In this document: positions 25,449 to 34,705 of the stretch, piece after piece
How the letters are laid out: each line of letters begins with the position of its first letter
Numbering within the stretch: position 1 is the stretch's first letter
Source of the DNA: Cytophagales bacterium
Lineage (GTDB): Bacteria; Bacteroidota; Bacteroidia; Cytophagales; Cyclobacteriaceae
Assembly: GCA_013298505.1 (NCBI GenBank)
Contig: JAAFHY010000008.1
Coordinates: 1 to 64,000, forward strand
Direction of reading: 5' to 3'
Length of the DNA: 64,000 bases
The notes under the pieces: model-generated
What the model was told of the DNA's origin: nothing
The model's input: only the letters and a program-made list of their open reading frames with translations
Databases searched by the model: none
Program-made: the position numbers and the translations under genes

Positions 25449-26732
25449 ATGGAAGCCAGCCCATACATTATGATTGCGATTACCCTCGTGTTTTCCTTTT
25501 TCTTTTCAGGAATTGAAATCGCCTTTCTTTCGGCTAATAAGCTACAGATAGAACTTCAAGGTAAGCAAGGATTTTTATGGGGTCGGATCATGTCTTACTT
25601 CATCAAGCGACAATCTTGGTTTATAGGCACCACCCTAATTGGCAACACGCTTGCATTGGTACTTTTTGGAATTTACATGGCGCAACTGATTGAGCCTTGG
25701 CTGGCAAGCAATCTGCCCACGGGGATTAACGATGAAGTATTTGTTCTCATTTTCCAAACGCTAATCTCAACATTACTCATTCTGTTTACTGCTGAGTTTT
25801 TACCCAAGAGTTTATTCCTGATCAACCCCAATGCTATGCTTGCGGCATTGGCTATTCCGTTCCGGATTATTTATGTGCTATTGGCTCCGCTCACTTTTTC
25901 AATCGTATATCTTTCTAAGCTCGTAATCATTCACGTTTTTCGCATCGAATACTCAGAAGAAAAACCCGCCTTTGGCCTTACCGACCTTAATCACTACTTA
26001 AAAAACATGCTTAAAGTGCGGCATGAAGATGAAGACATTCAACTAGACAAAAAGATTTTTCACAACGCGCTTGAGTTTAAAACGGTCAAAATCCGCGACT
26101 GCATGATTCCGCGCACCGAAGTTACTGTTGTTGATGTGGAAGAGGGAATCGAAAAATTAAAAGAAGTATTCGTACAAAGCGGGCACTCAAAAATTTTGAT
26201 CTACAAAGAAAGCATCGACAATGTAATTGGTTACTGTCACTCATCTGCCTTGTTCAAAAAGCCAACGCGCATTGAAGAAATTCTTACCCCCATTAGCATT
26301 GTGCAAGAGACCATGTTGGCAAACGATTTAATGGTTCAACTGATAAAAGAGAGACGCAGCATGGCCGTGGTGGTAGATGAGTTTGGCGGCACTTCGGGCA
26401 TAGTTACGATGGAAGACGTGATTGAAGAAATCTTTGGCGAGATCGAAGACGAACATGATAGCGATAGCTTGATCGAACAAAAAATTGACCAGAACACCTA
26501 CTTGGTAAGTGCCCGTCTTGAAGTAGATTACCTTAACGATCATTTCAAATGGCAACTTCCTACCGGAGAATATGAAACCCTAGGAGGGCTGATATTAGCC
26601 TATACTGAAGACTTCCCAAAGCAAGGCGACTCGATCTCTATTGCGCCCTATACTTTTACGATTCAAAAAACTGAAAACAAGCGTATTGACGTTGTGAAAG
26701 TGGTAGTCGATGCCAGCGAACTAACCGATTAG
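25449..26732 (+). CDS. CorC/HlyC (CNNM-type) membrane protein with CBS domains
   Basis: A 427-residue protein of the hemolysin/CNNM family, linked to Mg2+ or Co2+ efflux. Order: DUF21 membrane domain with about four helices (residues 1-175), a CBS pair (about 205-335, with IRDCMIPRTEVTVVDVEE and the second repeat SMAVVVDEFGGTSGIVTMEDV), and a C-terminal CorC/HlyC domain (about 350-427, LVSARLEVDYLNDHF, PTGEYETLGGLIL). The old name hemolysin does not imply haemolysis. It follows the 51-residue gene by 3 bp. In many Bacteroidota the homologue is called GldE and helps gliding; whether this is the GldE type is not settled here. Confidence 0.9.
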   Translation: MEASPYIMIAITLVFSFFFSGIEIAFLSANKLQIELQGKQGFLWGRIMSYFIKRQSWFIGTTLIGNTLALVLFGIYMAQLIEPWLASNLPTGINDEVFVLIFQTLISTLLILFTAEFLPKSLFLINPNAMLAALAIPFRIIYVLLAPLTFSIVYLSKLVIIHVFRIEYSEEKPAFGLTDLNHYLKNMLKVRHEDEDIQLDKKIFHNALEFKTVKIRDCMIPRTEVTVVDVEEGIEKLKEVFVQSGHSKILIYKESIDNVIGYCHSSALFKKPTRIEEILTPISIVQETMLANDLMVQLIKERRSMAVVVDEFGGTSGIVTMEDVIEEIFGEIEDEHDSDSLIEQKIDQNTYLVSARLEVDYLNDHFKWQLPTGEYETLGGLILAYTEDFPKQGDSISIAPYTFTIQKTENKRIDVVKVVVDASELTD

Positions 26733-26795
26733 CATCGGTGGTCGGTTTGTATTTCTAAATACCTGAAAATCAACCCATTTATTTACGTTTTTGCC

Positions 26796-26826
26796 TTTGG
26801 CGAATAAAGATATCGGGCTAAATTTG
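26796..26826 (+). promoter_or_regulatory. Promoter of the PpiD-like gene
   Basis: TTTG at 26796-26799, exactly 19 bp spacer, then TAAATTTG at 26819-26826: a full match to the Bacteroidota consensus. Start near 26830, leader near 58 nt. Confidence 0.65.
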
Positions 26827-26887
26827 CCGTTCTTTAAAATGGCGTAGATCGGCCTTACAGATCGTTAACACTTTTAAACTTTTACGT

Positions 26888-29029
26888 ATGGCATTGATTG
26901 GTACTTTGAGGGAAAAAATGACCAAGTTCGTGGTCGCATTTATAACTTTGGCCTTGGGGGCATTTATTGTGGGGAGCGATCTTTTTAGCGGTCCCAATTC
27001 AATATTTAGTGGCGACTCAAATAACGTTGGGGAGATTTCCGGAAAATCTATTTCGCGCGAAGAGTATCAATCGTTCGTTCAAGAGCGGGAGAACAATTAC
27101 ATCATGAGCTTCGGCCGCCAACCAGGCGAGCGCGAAAGGCCAACACTGCAACAACAAGCTTGGGAACTTTTGATTGTTGAACACTCCATCAAACCACAGT
27201 TTGAAAAAACAGGCGTTAAAGTTACTGCCGATGAAGTGTGGGACATGGTGCAAGGAAAAAACGTAGACGAAAACGTGAAGCAATCATTTACGGATTCGGC
27301 TGGCAATTTCGATCGCAAAAGAGTGGTAGACTATATCAACAATTTTAATTCGCCTGCACCCGTAGGAAATCAGCAAATGCTAGCTCAATGGAACGAAGGT
27401 AAATACCGCTGGACACTCTTTCAAAAAGAACTTGCGTTGGGTCGTGAGCGAATCAAATACGAAAATCTACTTATCAAAACGAACTACGTTACCGAGGCAG
27501 AATCGGAGCGCGACTATCACACTCAAAACGATGTAGCCGAAGTTAAATACTTGTACGTACCTTTTTATGCGATCAGCGATTCGCTCGTAAAACCTACCGA
27601 CAGCCAACTAAGAGATTACTTCAACAAGAACAAAGAAAAGTACAAAGCAAAAGAAACGAGAAGCTTAAGCTACATCGGGTTTTCGATTGTGCCATCACCA
27701 ACTGATTCTACAAAACTAAGAGAAGATGCTATAAAAATTGCGGCAGATTTTAAGACCGTGGCCGATGACTCACTGTTTGCGGTTAGTAATTCTGAAGGAG
27801 CAACCCCCTATTTAAATTACACCATCTCAACATTGCCAGCTTCGCTATCAAAAGATAACACACAGATCCAAGTTGGTAATGTGATCGGGCCATTTTTAGA
27901 AGATGGCAACTATAAAGTTGTTAAAGTGGCGAAGATCGGTAGCGATACCGTTTATTCTGCCAAGGCAAGCCACATCTTGATTAAGTGGGAAAATGAAACT
28001 GTTGAAGCTAAGAAAGTAGCTAAAGAAAAAGCAAGAAAAATATTGAGCGACATAAAAGGAGGCGCAAAGTTTGCAGACAAAGCACGCGAATTCGGTACTG
28101 ATGGTACGGCATCTACTGGTGGTGATCTTGGTTGGTTCTCATCTGGGAAAATGGTAAAGCCATTCGAGAAAGCAGTGTTCGATGCAACGCGCACGGGGCT
28201 TTTAAATGATGTGATAGAGACAGCTTTTGGATATCACCTCATAGATGTAACTAATTTAAAAAACAATACCACCTACACCCTAGCAACCGTAGAGCTAGCC
28301 ATAACCCCTTCAGATGAAACGCAAAACGCAGCTTACCTCAAAGCACAGAATTTTGTAGCCGGTATTTCGGGAGTGGATGAATTTAAAGAAAAAGCTAAAA
28401 AAGAAAATCTAAATGTATTTGAAGCCAACGATTTGGGAACAGCCGAAAGAAGAATTGGTAACTTGGGCGAAGCACGCCAAGTGATTACGTGGTTGTTCCG
28501 CGAAGGCAAAATTGGAAAAGTTTCAGAAGTCTTTGATCTAGACGATAGCTATGTGGTAGCTGTAATGACTGGCGAAACAGAAGAAGGTTATAAAGCCTTT
28601 GAAAAGACTAAAGAAGAAATTACGCCCATTGTAAAAAATCAATTGAAAGGAGAAAAACTAATTGAAAAACTATCTGCACAAAAAGGTACGCTCGAAGAAA
28701 TAGCAAGCGCATTTGGATCTGATGCCAGTGTAAACAACTCTAGCGATTTAAAGTTGAATTCAAATACACTTCCATCTGTAGGGCTAGATGCAAAAGCGGT
28801 AGGTGTTGCGTTCTCACTTGAGAATGGTAAGCGCTCAAAACCGTTTGCTGGCGAAAATGGAGTTTTAATTATTGAAACCACCACCAAAACAGTAGCTCCG
28901 TCTGTTGGTGATTATACCATCTTCAAAAATCAACTGTTGCAAGGCCTCAATGGAAAATCGAGTTTTGGCATTGCTCAAGCAATAAAAGATGTATCAAAAA
29001 TTGAAGATAAGAGATATAAGTTCTTTTAG
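26888..29029 (+). CDS. PpiD-like periplasmic peptidyl-prolyl isomerase
   Basis: A 713-residue chaperone anchored by one N-terminal helix (about residues 13-30), with a SurA/PpiD-type N-terminal helical domain (EISGKSISREEYQSFVQ...) and a parvulin (PPIC) domain near 357-455, containing ASHILIKW, GGDLGWFSSGKMVKPFEKAV and FGYHLIDV. It should help outer-membrane and periplasmic proteins fold at the inner-membrane exit. A second, degenerate PPIC-like region may follow, as in E. coli PpiD. It has a strong promoter and its own terminator, so it is transcribed alone. Confidence 0.92.
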   Translation: MALIGTLREKMTKFVVAFITLALGAFIVGSDLFSGPNSIFSGDSNNVGEISGKSISREEYQSFVQERENNYIMSFGRQPGERERPTLQQQAWELLIVEHSIKPQFEKTGVKVTADEVWDMVQGKNVDENVKQSFTDSAGNFDRKRVVDYINNFNSPAPVGNQQMLAQWNEGKYRWTLFQKELALGRERIKYENLLIKTNYVTEAESERDYHTQNDVAEVKYLYVPFYAISDSLVKPTDSQLRDYFNKNKEKYKAKETRSLSYIGFSIVPSPTDSTKLREDAIKIAADFKTVADDSLFAVSNSEGATPYLNYTISTLPASLSKDNTQIQVGNVIGPFLEDGNYKVVKVAKIGSDTVYSAKASHILIKWENETVEAKKVAKEKARKILSDIKGGAKFADKAREFGTDGTASTGGDLGWFSSGKMVKPFEKAVFDATRTGLLNDVIETAFGYHLIDVTNLKNNTTYTLATVELAITPSDETQNAAYLKAQNFVAGISGVDEFKEKAKKENLNVFEANDLGTAERRIGNLGEARQVITWLFREGKIGKVSEVFDLDDSYVVAVMTGETEEGYKAFEKTKEEITPIVKNQLKGEKLIEKLSAQKGTLEEIASAFGSDASVNNSSDLKLNSNTLPSVGLDAKAVGVAFSLENGKRSKPFAGENGVLIIETTTKTVAPSVGDYTIFKNQLLQGLNGKSSFGIAQAIKDVSKIEDKRYKFF

Positions 29030-29046
29030 CCGATAACCAAATAAAG

Positions 29047-29088
29047 AAGTCGTGTTGGCATTGATTGTTAGCACGACTTTTCTTTTTT
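29047..29088 (+). terminator. Intrinsic terminator after the PpiD-like gene
   Basis: AAGTCGTG (29047-29054) pairs with CACGACTT (29072-29079), followed by TTTCTTTTTT. The stem is 8 bp with a 17-nt loop and a clear T-run. Confidence 0.75.
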
Positions 29089-29097
29089 AGCACAATC

Positions 29098-29361
29098 ATG
29101 CATCCTGAGTGGACACAATCATTAAAAGAAAAACTGGATCAGCACCACGCGTGGCCAGAGCTGTATACCTTCAAATTTATTGTGCCGAAAGGAAAGGAAC
29201 ATGAGATTACCCAATTGTTCCCTCATCACGATCACAAGCAAAGAGAGTCGAAAAACGGAAACTACATGAGCGTTACCGTGCAGATGATGATGCCCTCCAC
29301 TAATGCCGTGATTGATGTGTATGTAGCTGCTTCGAAGATTGAAGGGATTATTGCGCTGTAA
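29098..29361 (+). CDS. DUF493 family protein
   Basis: An 87-residue protein of the DUF493 (YbeD) family, small alpha-beta ACT-like proteins of unknown molecular role. Matching features are WPELYTFKFIVPKGKEHEIT near the start and RESKNGNYMSVTVQMMMPS (about 45-63), with the tail IDVYVAASKIEGI. ATG 29098 (MHPEWTQ) is preferred to the earlier in-frame start, which would read through the upstream terminator. Confidence 0.85.
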   Translation: MHPEWTQSLKEKLDQHHAWPELYTFKFIVPKGKEHEITQLFPHHDHKQRESKNGNYMSVTVQMMMPSTNAVIDVYVAASKIEGIIAL

Positions 29362-29444
29362 TGAGCTTAGGTTTGAGGCTGGTTACCGCTAAGATTTGGC
29401 TTCTCTGTTTTATTTGAGATATTTAACGTCTAAAAGAAACAGCC

Positions 29445-29678
29445 ATGTGGAAAGAAGAAAATAATCGTCTCTCTAAAACATTCAAGTTTGGCAATTTTGT
29501 AGAAGCCTTTGGATTTATGACTAAAGTTGCCTTGTTGGCCGAAAAGTATAATCATCACCCCTATTGGACGAATGTGTACAACACCGTCACTATCGAGCTT
29601 AACACCCATGATGCAGGCGATATTGTTACGGCTAAAGACCACGACCTAGCAAATAAAATTGACAAAATAAAAGTCTAA
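29445..29678 (+). CDS. 4a-hydroxytetrahydrobiopterin dehydratase
   Basis: Pterin-4a-carbinolamine dehydratase, which recycles the pterin cofactor of aromatic amino-acid hydroxylases. The 77 residues cover the normal core: the catalytic signature [16 protein letters not shown] (about 37-52) with the two histidines, and the [10 protein letters not shown]-type ending ([15 protein letters not shown]). It is shorter than many homologues at the N-terminus (about 20 residues less). No phenylalanine hydroxylase gene is in the window. Confidence 0.9.
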   Translation: MWKEENNRLSKTFKFGNFVEAFGFMTKVALLAEKYNHHPYWTNVYNTVTIELNTHDAGDIVTAKDHDLANKIDKIKV

Positions 29679-29712
29679 ATGCTTACGATGACGATTTTTA
29701 TCCATTCGATAT

Positions 29713-29747
29713 CATTTTCAAATTTTCAAATCAGTTAATTTTCAAAT
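29713..29747. repeat. ATTTTCAAAT short repeats before rsmI
   Basis: ATTTTCAAAT-type units occur three times here. They may be simple AT-rich sequence or part of the TTCAAAATTCAAGAT family seen elsewhere in the window. Confidence 0.4.
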
Positions 29748-29754
29748 TAGCCAA

Positions 29755-30435
29755 GTGTCTAAAACTTTTCTCTATCTCGTCCCCACCCCCATTGGCAACT
29801 TAGGCGATATCACCTTACGAGGATTAGAGATACTAAAATCGGTAGATACCGTTTTAGCAGAAGACACACGCACCTCTGGCCGATTGTTGCAGCACTACAA
29901 CATCGCCAAACCATTGCAGAGTTTTCATATTTTCAATGAGCACAAAACACTAACTGGATTAATCAAGCGCATGCAAGATGGTGAGGTGATGGCATTAATT
30001 ACCGATGCAGGCACGCCTGGAATTTCAGATCCTGGCTTTCTATTGGTGCGCGAATGCTTGAAAGCCGAAATCAAAATTGAAAGTTTGCCAGGTGCAACCG
30101 CTTTTGTGCCGGCACTCGTCAAGTCAGGCTTCCCCAGCGACCGGTTTGTATTCGAGGGATTTTTGCCGCACAAAAAAGGAAGGCAAACGATATTAAAAAC
30201 ATTAGCCACAGAAGAACGCACGATCATTTTATATGAATCACCCCATCGGTTGGTAAAAGCACTAGAACAAATAGTTGAGTATTTTGGCAGAGAGCGAATG
30301 GTTTCTGTTTCGCGCGAGTTGACAAAACTCTTTGAAGAAACGAAGACAGGAACTGCAAAAGAAGTTTTAGAACATTTTCAATCAAAAGAAGTAAAAGGAG
30401 AAATTGTAATGGTGATCGATGGCAAAAAAGAGTAA
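29755..30435 (+). CDS. rsmI: 16S rRNA (cytidine1402-2'-O)-methyltransferase RsmI
   Basis: Methylates the ribose of C1402 in 16S rRNA with S-adenosylmethionine, helping decoding-site accuracy. The 226 residues open, after a GTG start, with YLVPTPIGNLGDITLRGLEIL, and contain EDTRTSGRLLQHY (about 40-52), ITDAGTPGISDPGFLLVREC (about 82-101) and LPGATAFVPALVKSGFPSDRFVFEGFLP (about 114-141), all RsmI/tetrapyrrole-methylase motifs. It overlaps the next gene by 17 bp, suggesting coupling. Confidence 0.94.
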   Translation: MSKTFLYLVPTPIGNLGDITLRGLEILKSVDTVLAEDTRTSGRLLQHYNIAKPLQSFHIFNEHKTLTGLIKRMQDGEVMALITDAGTPGISDPGFLLVRECLKAEIKIESLPGATAFVPALVKSGFPSDRFVFEGFLPHKKGRQTILKTLATEERTIILYESPHRLVKALEQIVEYFGRERMVSVSRELTKLFEETKTGTAKEVLEHFQSKEVKGEIVMVIDGKKE

Positions 30436-31192
30436 CACATCAATTGCGCCTTGGATATTGTTCCTCATCAGCACGGCTCTGCTTAGTGGTGGTTGGTTAA
30501 TGAAGCCATTTCCCTTGTTGATATTTTTTGGGTTCGCAATGTTGTTTGCTATTGTTGACCAAGTAAAACAAGATGATAGTTTTTGGACGAATATCGAGTT
30601 CATTTTATTGGCACTGTTTGTTTCCTTTTTTGCGGCTCATGGTTTTGACACCCGCTTCATTATCATAGCGATGGTGCAAGCCATTGTATTCTCATTTGCT
30701 TTTTTAGGATATACCTTCGCTCATCAGAATTTAGGTGAGCGATTAGGTAAATTTACTATTCTATTTTTTTGGTTAGGGTTAGAATACATTGCACTCAAGC
30801 TACCATGGAGGTCGAATGTCACTTTCCTTTCAGAAGTTTTTAATCTACACACCAGTTGGACACGATGGACAACCTTTACAGGATACCTTGGAATTAGCTT
30901 ATGGATTCTAGTGGTCAATCTAATGGTGTATCTTTCATTATTAAAATCCGGATTCAATATTTATTGGCTATTGGCCGCACTAGCGATGTTAATTGCACCG
31001 GTAGTTTATTCTTATTATTTTTTACTTACTAACGGAATCAACCATCAGCAAATGATTTCGTTATATGGAGGTGCAAGTGGTTCAGCAATAAATTACGCAA
31101 AGCAAGGCGAGTTGGTCAGCAGAACGGGCGCTTGGATATCGGTGGTCATTATGTTGTTGGCTTTAGTAAAAACGCAAACGAAAAAGAAATGA
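30419..31192 (+). CDS. Lnt-like membrane protein lacking the nitrilase domain
   Basis: A 257-residue protein with about seven membrane helices. The segment LGLEYIALKLPWRS followed by SWTRWTTFTGYLGISLWILV (about 120-172) resembles the membrane part of apolipoprotein N-acyltransferase Lnt, which has a W-x-QWY-x-FTG-x2-G-x-SLW pattern. In real Lnt a catalytic carbon-nitrogen-hydrolase domain of about 250 residues (Glu-Lys-Cys) comes next and a last helix closes the chain. Here only about 30 residues separate the helices, then a final helix (TGAWISVVIMLLALV). So it looks like Lnt with its catalytic domain removed. It cannot acylate by the Lnt mechanism; a remnant or a new role is possible. Start overlaps rsmI and the stop overlaps the next gene (ATGA). 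Confidence 0.6.
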   Translation: MAKKSNTSIAPWILFLISTALLSGGWLMKPFPLLIFFGFAMLFAIVDQVKQDDSFWTNIEFILLALFVSFFAAHGFDTRFIIIAMVQAIVFSFAFLGYTFAHQNLGERLGKFTILFFWLGLEYIALKLPWRSNVTFLSEVFNLHTSWTRWTTFTGYLGISLWILVVNLMVYLSLLKSGFNIYWLLAALAMLIAPVVYSYYFLLTNGINHQQMISLYGGASGSAINYAKQGELVSRTGAWISVVIMLLALVKTQTKKK

Positions 31193-31977
31193 ACTTGGCG
31201 GAAATCGAAAAACAAGTGATAAGTCTCTGCGAAGAAGTGGGGAATTTTATTCGGACTGAAAATGAAAATTTCGACCGCACGAAGATTGAGCAGAAAGGGA
31301 GTTTTAGCAACTTAGTTTCTTACGTTGACAAAGAGTCTGAAAAAAAACTGGTGACAGCTCTCAGTAAAATTCTTCCCGGCTCAGGTTTTTTAGGCGAAGA
31401 AGGTACGGAAACAGTTAGCACAAACGATTATCAGTGGATTATTGACCCGCTCGATGGTACAACCAATTTTTTACATGGCCTTCCAATCTTTGCCATTAGC
31501 ATCGGGCTCTTGCGAAAGAAAGAAATTGTTTTAGGCATCGTGTACGAATTAAGTCATAAAGAATGCTTTCATGCCATTGAAGGTGGCAAGGCTTATTGCA
31601 ATGATAGAGTAATTTCTATATCGCCCATTAAAACATTACAAGAAAGCTTGCTCGCTACTGGCTTTCCCTATTACCACACTGAAAAAAAAGAAAACTATCT
31701 TGAAATCATCAAAATCTTTTTAGAGCAAACACACGGCATTCGCAGATTAGGAAGCGCAGCCATCGACTTGGCTTATGTAGCCTGCGGCCGAATGGAAGGG
31801 TTCTTCGAGTATAATTTGAAACCGTGGGATGTAGCAGGCGGAGCGTTCATCCTTCAACAAGCAGGAGGAAAAGTAACAGACTTCTCAGGAGGTAACAATT
31901 TTTTATTTGGAGGAGAGCTGTGCGCAGCCGGTGGAGTTCATGCCGAGATGTTGACAGTGATTCAGGAGAAGTGGTAA
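31189..31977 (+). CDS. Inositol-monophosphatase-family phosphatase
   Basis: A 262-residue Mg2+-dependent phosphatase of the SuhB/IMPase family. Metal ligands are in GFLGEEGTE (about 78-86), WIIDPLDGTTNFLHGLP (about 93-109) and WDVAGGAFILQQAGGKVTDF (about 212-231). The family covers inositol-1-phosphatase, CysQ-like 3'-phosphoadenosine phosphatase and others; the GTTNF loop with no CysQ hallmarks favours the SuhB-like branch. Start chosen at ATG 31189, which overlaps the stop of the Lnt-like gene by 4 bp (ATGA). Confidence 0.9.
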   Translation: MNLAEIEKQVISLCEEVGNFIRTENENFDRTKIEQKGSFSNLVSYVDKESEKKLVTALSKILPGSGFLGEEGTETVSTNDYQWIIDPLDGTTNFLHGLPIFAISIGLLRKKEIVLGIVYELSHKECFHAIEGGKAYCNDRVISISPIKTLQESLLATGFPYYHTEKKENYLEIIKIFLEQTHGIRRLGSAAIDLAYVACGRMEGFFEYNLKPWDVAGGAFILQQAGGKVTDFSGGNNFLFGGELCAAGGVHAEMLTVIQEKW

Positions 31978-31978
31978 T

Positions 31979-32012
31979 AAAAAAACTCCCCCACAGCTGC
32001 AGAGGAGTTTTT
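31979..32012. terminator. Bidirectional terminator between IMPase and the permease
   Basis: AAAAACTCC (31981-31989) and GGAGTTTTT (32004-32012) form a perfect stem with A-tract on one side and T-tract on the other, so it can end transcription from both convergent genes. Confidence 0.8.
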
Positions 32013-32031
32013 AGTTTGGAATAAATTCCAT

Positions 32032-34443
32032 TTACTCTGACCTCAACGAATTCACAGGATTAGCCGTAGCTGCTCGTAGCGAACGATAGCCTACCGTTAC
32101 AATTGCAATGACAAAGGCTACTCCGAAGCCAATCAAGAATATAGTAGGACCCAATTCAATTTTGTAAGTAAAGTTGTCCAGCCATCCTTTCATCACGTAC
32201 CAAGCAAGCGGTGCGGCAAATAGAAATCCGATTAAAATTAACTTAACGTATTCCTTTGAGAATAAAAGTACAATGCTCTTTACCGAAGCACCTAAGACTT
32301 TACGGACACCCACTTCTTTCGTTTTTTGATTGGCCATAAAGGTAGCCAAGCCAAAAAGCCCTAAGCATCCAATAAAAATTGCGATAGATGTAAATGCCGT
32401 AATCATGGAAGACATCTTTGTATCGGTCTCATAAAATTCCTTTATCTCTTCATCTAAAAACTTGTAAGAAAAAATATGATTGGGATAAGTAGCTTCCCAC
32501 TTCTGTTGGATTTGTTTCACCGTTTCCTTAAAGTTCCGAACATCCACCTTCAATGATAAGGTAGAATAATTCCTAGCAAAATTTAACAATACCGTTGGCT
32601 CTATAGGCTCGTGTAGAGACATCGTATGAAAATTTTGAACAACACCAACAATAGGATAGTATATTTTTCTGCTGCCTTGCCGCATCCGTTGCCCAATAGC
32701 CTCAGTAGCATTCGTGTAACCAAACATATTCGCCAATTTTTCATTAATTACAAATCCTTGCACGGTATCAGAGTCTCCAATATTTTTTCCCGCTAATAGT
32801 TTCATCCCATACAATGGAACATAATTTCCATCCACTACTTTCATCTGCGCATCAAAATCATCTGTCTTACCTTCTAACCAAAAATTGGTGGACATCACTG
32901 ACCCAGATGATGGAGAATAATTACAAAGCGTTCCACTTTCAATTCCTCTTAGCTTTATTAATTCTTCGCGAAGCGTTTTCATTTTACTTGTGCCATCTGC
33001 GAAGCCACCCCTTCCATTTTCTGGAATAGGAATATTAACAACCGCTTCCTTCGTAAAGCCCAAATCTTTCTTACTGAAAAAATCCATTTGCGTTACCATC
33101 ACAATCGTAGCGATGATCAGAAACTGCGAAATCACAAATTGCAAAACTACTAATCCGCGTCTCAAATTGTAGCCAGAAGAGTTTCTGTTGTTGATTTGGT
33201 TTTTAATAGCAAATGCAGGTTTAAAACCAGACACCACGAAAGAGGGATAGAGCCCTGAAAGGACAGCAACCGCCATGGTTATTGCCGCTATAAACAACCA
33301 CAGCGTGGGGTCACTCAAACGAACGGCCAAAGTAGTGTGTAAAAAAGTATTTAAAAACGGGAGAAGGATTTGCGCCAAACCGAGGGCAAGCACCACAGAA
33401 AAAATAGTAACCAATGTCGACTCGCCCAAGAACTGAGCAATCAACTGACTGCGTGAGCTACCCAACGTCTTGCGAATGCCCACTTCTTTAGAACGTTTAA
33501 TAGCTTCTGCTGTTACCAAGTTGATAAAATTGATGCACGCGGTGATAATCAAAAAAATACCAATCACAGTCATCGCAGCTATTTTCTCATAGCTGGTGGT
33601 ATTGTAGTTATAGTTACCATATCGCTCATCGTGGTGTATGCTGGCCAATGTCTGCGTATGGTATTCAGCATGGTCATCATTCTTTTCACCCAAATGCTTT
33701 TTGTAAAAATCAGGTAAACGTCTTTCTATTTCGGCAATCGAACTCCCTTCTTTCAATAAAAAATAGCAATGTTCATCGCTCCAAATACCATTCCAGCCCA
33801 CTTCATCTTTTGATTTTTTGATCGTGATGTACGAAAGCATCACGTTGAAAGGAAAATCGGTATTGTCTGGGTAATCTTCCATGATGGCTGTTACCTTATA
33901 CTCTTTATCTTCAAAACTGAGTACTTCGCCAATCGCATCTTCTTTTCCAAAATAGTTAATGGCTGCTTTCTTAGAAATGACCGCTTCATTTGGTTCTTTT
34001 AATACTTTATTGACATCACCCATTAAAATTTTACGGCCAAATATTTTAAAGAATTCTGGTTGGGTAAATACTAAATTGTTATCATCACCAAATTTCTTTG
34101 GCTCACCTTGTGGTTGTGGAATGGTCACCAAACTTCCACTTCCATGATAGGAAGTAAAAACCACTTCTTCCGCTTCAGGGAAATCATTCTTAAACGCTTC
34201 CCATAAAACGGGTTGCACACCTGCGGAATAGTTTTTGCCATTGTTGCCATCCGATTGCAACACCACTCTATAAATTCTGTCTAGCTTAGAATGGTACTTA
34301 TCAAAACTTGTTTGGCTTCGCACCAGTAAGAACAAAATCAAACTCGTAGCAACTCCCAATGTCAAGCCCGAGATATTGATGATGGTACTTCCCTTAGACC
34401 TCCAAAGGTTTCGCACAGCAGTAGTAAAATAATTTTTTAGCAT
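32032..34443 (-). CDS. MacB/FtsX-type ABC transporter permease
   Basis: An 803-residue permease with two FtsX units: N-terminal helix (RNLWRSKGSTIINISGLTLG), a periplasmic MacB_PCD core domain (about 50-240), FtsX helices (about 285-430, with SKEVGIRKTLGSSRSQLIAQFL), a second helix and core domain (about 430-640), and C-terminal FtsX helices (TKEVGVRKVLGASVKSIVLLFS near 715). Bacteroidota carry many of these for antimicrobial or lipoprotein export. No ATPase gene lies beside it, so the partner is elsewhere. It converges on the IMPase gene. Confidence 0.92.
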   Translation of the reverse strand: MLKNYFTTAVRNLWRSKGSTIINISGLTLGVATSLILFLLVRSQTSFDKYHSKLDRIYRVVLQSDGNNGKNYSAGVQPVLWEAFKNDFPEAEEVVFTSYHGSGSLVTIPQPQGEPKKFGDDNNLVFTQPEFFKIFGRKILMGDVNKVLKEPNEAVISKKAAINYFGKEDAIGEVLSFEDKEYKVTAIMEDYPDNTDFPFNVMLSYITIKKSKDEVGWNGIWSDEHCYFLLKEGSSIAEIERRLPDFYKKHLGEKNDDHAEYHTQTLASIHHDERYGNYNYNTTSYEKIAAMTVIGIFLIITACINFINLVTAEAIKRSKEVGIRKTLGSSRSQLIAQFLGESTLVTIFSVVLALGLAQILLPFLNTFLHTTLAVRLSDPTLWLFIAAITMAVAVLSGLYPSFVVSGFKPAFAIKNQINNRNSSGYNLRRGLVVLQFVISQFLIIATIVMVTQMDFFSKKDLGFTKEAVVNIPIPENGRGGFADGTSKMKTLREELIKLRGIESGTLCNYSPSSGSVMSTNFWLEGKTDDFDAQMKVVDGNYVPLYGMKLLAGKNIGDSDTVQGFVINEKLANMFGYTNATEAIGQRMRQGSRKIYYPIVGVVQNFHTMSLHEPIEPTVLLNFARNYSTLSLKVDVRNFKETVKQIQQKWEATYPNHIFSYKFLDEEIKEFYETDTKMSSMITAFTSIAIFIGCLGLFGLATFMANQKTKEVGVRKVLGASVKSIVLLFSKEYVKLILIGFLFAAPLAWYVMKGWLDNFTYKIELGPTIFLIGFGVAFVIAIVTVGYRSLRAATANPVNSLRSE

Positions 34444-34694
34444 GGTTAGTAGTTTTCGTTCTTCAAAAGGATGTAGTAATTCAGCGAAAAAGTTTTAATT
34501 AGTTCCAATGAATCGACAGATTAGTCAATAAGTTCATCTTAATTTTAATAACACGATCGCCAACATCAATGCCAAGTCCTAAAGGCTTGAAATTCTAACG
34601 GAATCCCATTTTATGAAAATAGGTAGCGTTCAAATTTGACTCGCATCGTCCGCAATCGAACGGTCAATTAGTGAGAGTAGTTACTGAAAAATCA

Positions 34695-34702
34695 TACCTT
34701 TG
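34695..34702 (+). promoter_or_regulatory. -7 box of the Cys-rich peptide gene
   Basis: TACCTTTG fits TAnnTTTG exactly and lies only 3 bp before the ATG at 34706, so the transcript may be leaderless. No well-spaced TTTG is present upstream. The 250 bp before it, back to the permease start, show nothing else recognisable. Confidence 0.45.
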
Positions 34703-34705
34703 AGC

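Noticed and set aside
27017-27318. Minus-strand frames inside the PpiD-like gene
   Set aside because: Antisense shadows of the well-supported chaperone gene.
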